NCBI GenBank assembly: GCA_964613425.1 | Contig: CAZTHC010000054.1 | Span: 1-7,345 of the forward strand | DNA: 7,345 nt | Source: CAZTHC01 sp964613425 | Lineage (GTDB): Bacteria; Bacillota; Clostridia; TANB77; CAG-508 | Direction: 5' to 3' | Shown here: positions 5,238-7,345 of the stretch, piece by piece | Position numbering within the stretch: position 1 is the stretch's first letter | Layout: the number at the start of each line of letters is the position of its first letter | Made by a program: the position numbers and the translations under genes | Notes under the pieces: generated by a model | What the model was told of the DNA's origin: nothing | Database searches by the model: none | Seen by the model: only the letters and a program-made list of their open reading frames with translations

Positions 5238-6104
5238 TTAAATGTTTAATAATTCTAGTCCTATTAATGCTGAATATTTATTGTTCTGTGTTAATTTTTT
5301 TTCATATATTCCTACTATTACATTATTTATACTTATAACTTCTTCGTTATTTTGTATTTCCAAGCTGTCTATTTTTATTCCTAACAGCATTCCATTTTCT
5401 CTTCCTAAAGAATTAAATGGGATTAGTCTGAATTTTGATATATATTCCGCTTCTTTCAATTGTCCATTTAATACTTTATTTAGAATTTCTTCTGGAACTA
5501 GTGCTAGTAATTTGTCTTTTTCTACTATTATCACTGGCATTCCTGTTATTGGGTCTTTTAGCAAATTTCCTGTATCTACAAATGCCATTGTTGATATACT
5601 TTTTGAATCTAGTTTTAATGTAATATTGCACAACATATCTTTTTTTGATAATTTACTTTTTATGCATTTAAATGCTATTGTAATTACTATAAAACCAACA
5701 ATTCCTCCTAATAAGGCAATTTTTATTGGATATGTACCTATAAATATTCCATTTCTTACTAGTATTTCTTGTGGTTTTACAAAATATAATAAGAAAAATG
5801 CAACTCCTCCAAATGTGAAAGAGGTTAAATAAAATATTAATAAATTTTTTAATAACAGCTTATAATTTGGCGGAATGAATGCAATATACACCATAGCTAT
5901 AGATAATAAAATTTTTAGTAATAAACTTATGCCATTTTCTAAAGTTATAATATATGCAATTACAGTATATGCACTTCCTATAACACTTGAAATTAATAGC
6001 TTTGCTGGGTCTTTTTTGACTTTGCTTATAATTCCGGTTGCTAGTAGAATTATATAATTCATACATATATTCTCTAGAAAAATTATATCTAAATATATTA
6101 TCAG
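5238..6104 (-). CDS. spoIIGA: SpoIIGA, membrane aspartic protease that processes pro-sigma-E
   Basis: SpoIIGA sits in the asymmetric septum and cleaves pro-sigma-E in the mother cell after a signal from forespore SpoIIR. About five hydrophobic membrane segments fill residues 3-145, and a soluble C-terminal protease domain follows. The catalytic aspartate is in FVDTGNLLKDPITGMPV (Asp177 when counted from the start chosen here). A downstream KFRLIPFNSLG segment is also typical. The first in-frame ATG (6062) would remove the conserved N-terminus. In-frame codons upstream give IIYLDIIFLENIC, matching the clostridial family, and extend to CTG at 6102-6104, just after an in-frame stop. AAGGGGGG ends eight bases before this CTG. 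The protein is then 288 residues, near the usual length. It lies upstream of sigE in the expected order but is separated from it by a 260-bp gap holding the palindrome array. Confidence 0.92.
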   Translation of the reverse strand: MIIYLDIIFLENICMNYIILLATGIISKVKKDPAKLLISSVIGSAYTVIAYIITLENGISLLLKILLSIAMVYIAFIPPNYKLLLKNLLIFYLTSFTFGGVAFFLLYFVKPQEILVRNGIFIGTYPIKIALLGGIVGFIVITIAFKCIKSKLSKKDMLCNITLKLDSKSISTMAFVDTGNLLKDPITGMPVIIVEKDKLLALVPEEILNKVLNGQLKEAEYISKFRLIPFNSLGRENGMLLGIKIDSLEIQNNEEVISINNVIVGIYEKKLTQNNKYSALIGLELLNI

Positions 6105-6120
6105 TTATTCATCCCCCCTT
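6102..6120 (-). promoter_or_regulatory. Shine-Dalgarno and CTG start of spoIIGA, with overlapping mini-ORF
   Basis: The minus strand reads AAGGGGGG (6113-6120), then ATGAATAA, then CTG (6102-6104). The only nearby ATG (6110-6112) abuts the Shine-Dalgarno with no spacing, is out of frame, and ends after three codons at a TGA that overlaps the CTG. The eight-base spacing therefore favours CTG initiation. A -1 shift from the mini-ORF is the alternative. Confidence 0.6.
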
Positions 6121-6161
6121 TTGTTGTTTTATTAATTGTTATGTTTTTCTTCTAATTCAAT

Positions 6162-6192
6162 TCTATACTAGTTCACTTTAAAATTCTGTCAT
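6162..6192 (-). promoter_or_regulatory. Possible spoIIG promoter with non-optimal spacer
   Basis: ATGACA (6187-6192) and TATAGA (6162-6167) on the minus strand are 19 bases apart, between the ftsZ terminator and spoIIGA. In Bacillus the spoIIG promoter is a sigma-A promoter with an over-long spacer that is activated by Spo0A. A wide spacer would fit that scheme, but I find no convincing Spo0A box, so this is a weak call. Confidence 0.3.
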
Positions 6193-6204
6193 TTCTTAGG
6201 GGCG

Positions 6205-6247
6205 AAAAAAAGAAATAATCTACAAAACTAGATTATTTCTTTTTTTT
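6205..6247. terminator. Intrinsic terminator after ftsZ
   Basis: AGAAATAATCTA (6211-6222) and TAGATTATTTCT (6229-6240) form a 12-bp perfect stem with a 6-base loop. The stem is extended by flanking A and T runs that give a U tract on either strand. It lies 25 bases after the ftsZ stop on the minus strand and separates ftsZ transcription from the spoIIG operon. Confidence 0.88.
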
Positions 6248-6271
6248 ATATATGAAAAACAAAAATTTATC

Positions 6272-7345
6272 TTATTTTATTCCTTTATTTTTTCTTAAAA
6301 ATGTTGGAATATCTAAATCACTTTGTGCTGAAGCTGTATCTGCTGGTGTTGGTATTGAATTTATTTTTTTATTCCATGTTGCGTTTACTAAATTTTCTAC
6401 ACCTATTGTTGTGATTGGTTTTTCTTTTTCAAAATCTGTTGCAATTACTGTTATTTGGATTTCATCTCCTAATGTTTCGTCTATAACTGCACCAAATATA
6501 ATATTTGCTTCTGGGTCTACACTTCTTTGAATTAATTCTGCTGCTGTATTTGCTTCATGTAATCCTAAGTCGTTTCCACCAGTAATGTTTATAATAACTC
6601 CTCTTGCTCCTTCTATTGATGTTTCTAATAATGGACTTTGTATTGCTTGTTTTGCTGCATCTTCTGCTCTGTTTTCTCCACTTGCTCTACCTACACCCAT
6701 GTGTGCCATACCTGTATTTAACATTATTGTTTTAACATCTGCGAAGTCTAAGTTTATAAGTCCTGGTACTGCTATTAAGTCTGATATTCCTTGAACACCT
6801 TGTCTTAATACATCATCAGCCATTTTAAAAGCTTCTACCATAGATGTTTTTCTATCTACTATTTGTAATAATTTATCATTTGGTATTACTACCAATGTAT
6901 CTACTTTAGTTTTTAAACTTTCGATTCCTCTGTCTGCATGTCCTGATCTTGTTTTTCCTTCGAATGTGAATGGTTTTGTTACAACACCTATTGTTAATAT
7001 TCCCATTTCTTTAGCTGCTGCTGCAACTATTGGTGCTGCTCCAGTTCCTGTTCCTCCACCCATTCCTGCTGTTACGAATACCATATCAGCTCCTCTTAAG
7101 GCTTCAGTAATTTCTGCTTTACTTTCTTCAGCTGCTTGCTCTCCAATTGTTGGATTTGCACCTGCTCCTAAACCTCTTGTAATTTTTTCTCCTATTTGGA
7201 TTTTTGTTGCTGCTTTTGATAATTGTAAAGCTTGTCTGTCTGTATTAACTGCTATAAATTCTACTCCTCTTATTCCAGAATCAACCATTCTGTTTACAGC
7301 ATTGTTTCCGGCTCCACCTACACCTATTACTTTAATTGTAGCTGT
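6272..7345 (-). CDS. ftsZ: Cell division GTPase FtsZ (N-terminus outside window)
   Basis: FtsZ is the tubulin-like GTPase that polymerises into the cytoplasmic division ring, including the polar septum at sporulation. The 357 codons in the window start within the first strand (TIKVIGVGGAGNNAVNRM) and run to the stop at 6272. Probably only about ten residues are missing. Visible features are the nucleotide-binding GGAGNNA loop, the tubulin signature GGGTGTGAAP, the PNDKLL segment, the T7 synergy loop NLDFADV, and the C-terminal peptide DIPTFLRKN that binds FtsA, SepF and other partners. The variable linker before that peptide is short. The frame is intact with no CGG codons. ftsZ directly upstream of spoIIGA is a standard Firmicute arrangement, and a strong terminator isolates the two. 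Confidence 0.98.
   Translation of the reverse strand, partial: TATIKVIGVGGAGNNAVNRMVDSGIRGVEFIAVNTDRQALQLSKAATKIQIGEKITRGLGAGANPTIGEQAAEESKAEITEALRGADMVFVTAGMGGGTGTGAAPIVAAAAKEMGILTIGVVTKPFTFEGKTRSGHADRGIESLKTKVDTLVVIPNDKLLQIVDRKTSMVEAFKMADDVLRQGVQGISDLIAVPGLINLDFADVKTIMLNTGMAHMGVGRASGENRAEDAAKQAIQSPLLETSIEGARGVIINITGGNDLGLHEANTAAELIQRSVDPEANIIFGAVIDETLGDEIQITVIATDFEKEKPITTIGVENLVNATWNKKINSIPTPADTASAQSDLDIPTFLRKNKGIK

Noticed and set aside
4989..5338. Open frames on both strands across the palindrome array
   Set aside because: They are created by the tandem repeat units and the spoIIGA 3' end, have no ribosome-binding sites and resemble no protein family.
5860..6066. 68-codon minus-strand frame overlapping the 5' part of spoIIGA
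   Set aside because: It is a shifted-frame shadow of spoIIGA; the conserved membrane-protein sequence is in the other frame.
6105..6204. Spo0A boxes upstream of spoIIGA
   Set aside because: Spo0A control is expected from the family, but no close match to TGTCGAA was found on either strand, so none is called.

Overview
The window reads as chromosome of an AT-rich, endospore-forming Firmicute, most likely a Clostridia member. The minus strand, read right to left, carries ftsZ (5' end outside the window), spoIIGA, sigE, a DEAD-box RNA helicase, sigG and a YlmC/YmxH-family PRC-barrel gene. This is the classical ftsZ-spoIIG-sigG sporulation neighbourhood, with a helicase gene lying between sigE and sigG. 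The plus strand (1-1315) holds a separate two-gene operon of unknown function behind a perfect-consensus sigma-A promoter. It converges on the sporulation cluster at a bidirectional terminator.

The most striking content is translational. Both sporulation sigma genes are split by a single extra C directly before a GGA glycine codon that is expected from the family: ATA-[C]-GGA in sigG and TTG-[C]-GGA in sigE. In each case the zero frame meets a CGG codon and terminates soon after, and a +1 step restores a full-length, well-conserved sigma factor (257 and 243 residues). Across about 1,745 codons of the six minus-strand genes I find no other in-frame CGG. This suggests programmed or obligatory +1 frameshifting at a hungry CGG codon. 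The alternatives are a double lesion or an assembly error. The plus-strand operon does use CGG in frame, which argues against CGG being wholly untranslatable.

Other translation-limiting features sit in the same cluster. spoIIGA appears to start at a CTG. sigG starts at TTG, and its ribosome-binding site would be sequestered by a hairpin present only in read-through RNA; its own sigma-F/G-like promoter starts inside that hairpin. The spoIIGA-sigE gap holds an array of GC-rich palindromes in tandem 60-63 bp units. The helicase has its own sigma-A promoter and a leader of roughly 150 nt with two hairpins, the second resembling a terminator.

Functionally, FtsZ builds the division septum. SpoIIGA is the membrane protease that activates pro-sigma-E in the mother cell after asymmetric division, and sigma-G runs the late forespore programme. 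The helicase is a general RNA-remodelling gene that has probably been inserted here.
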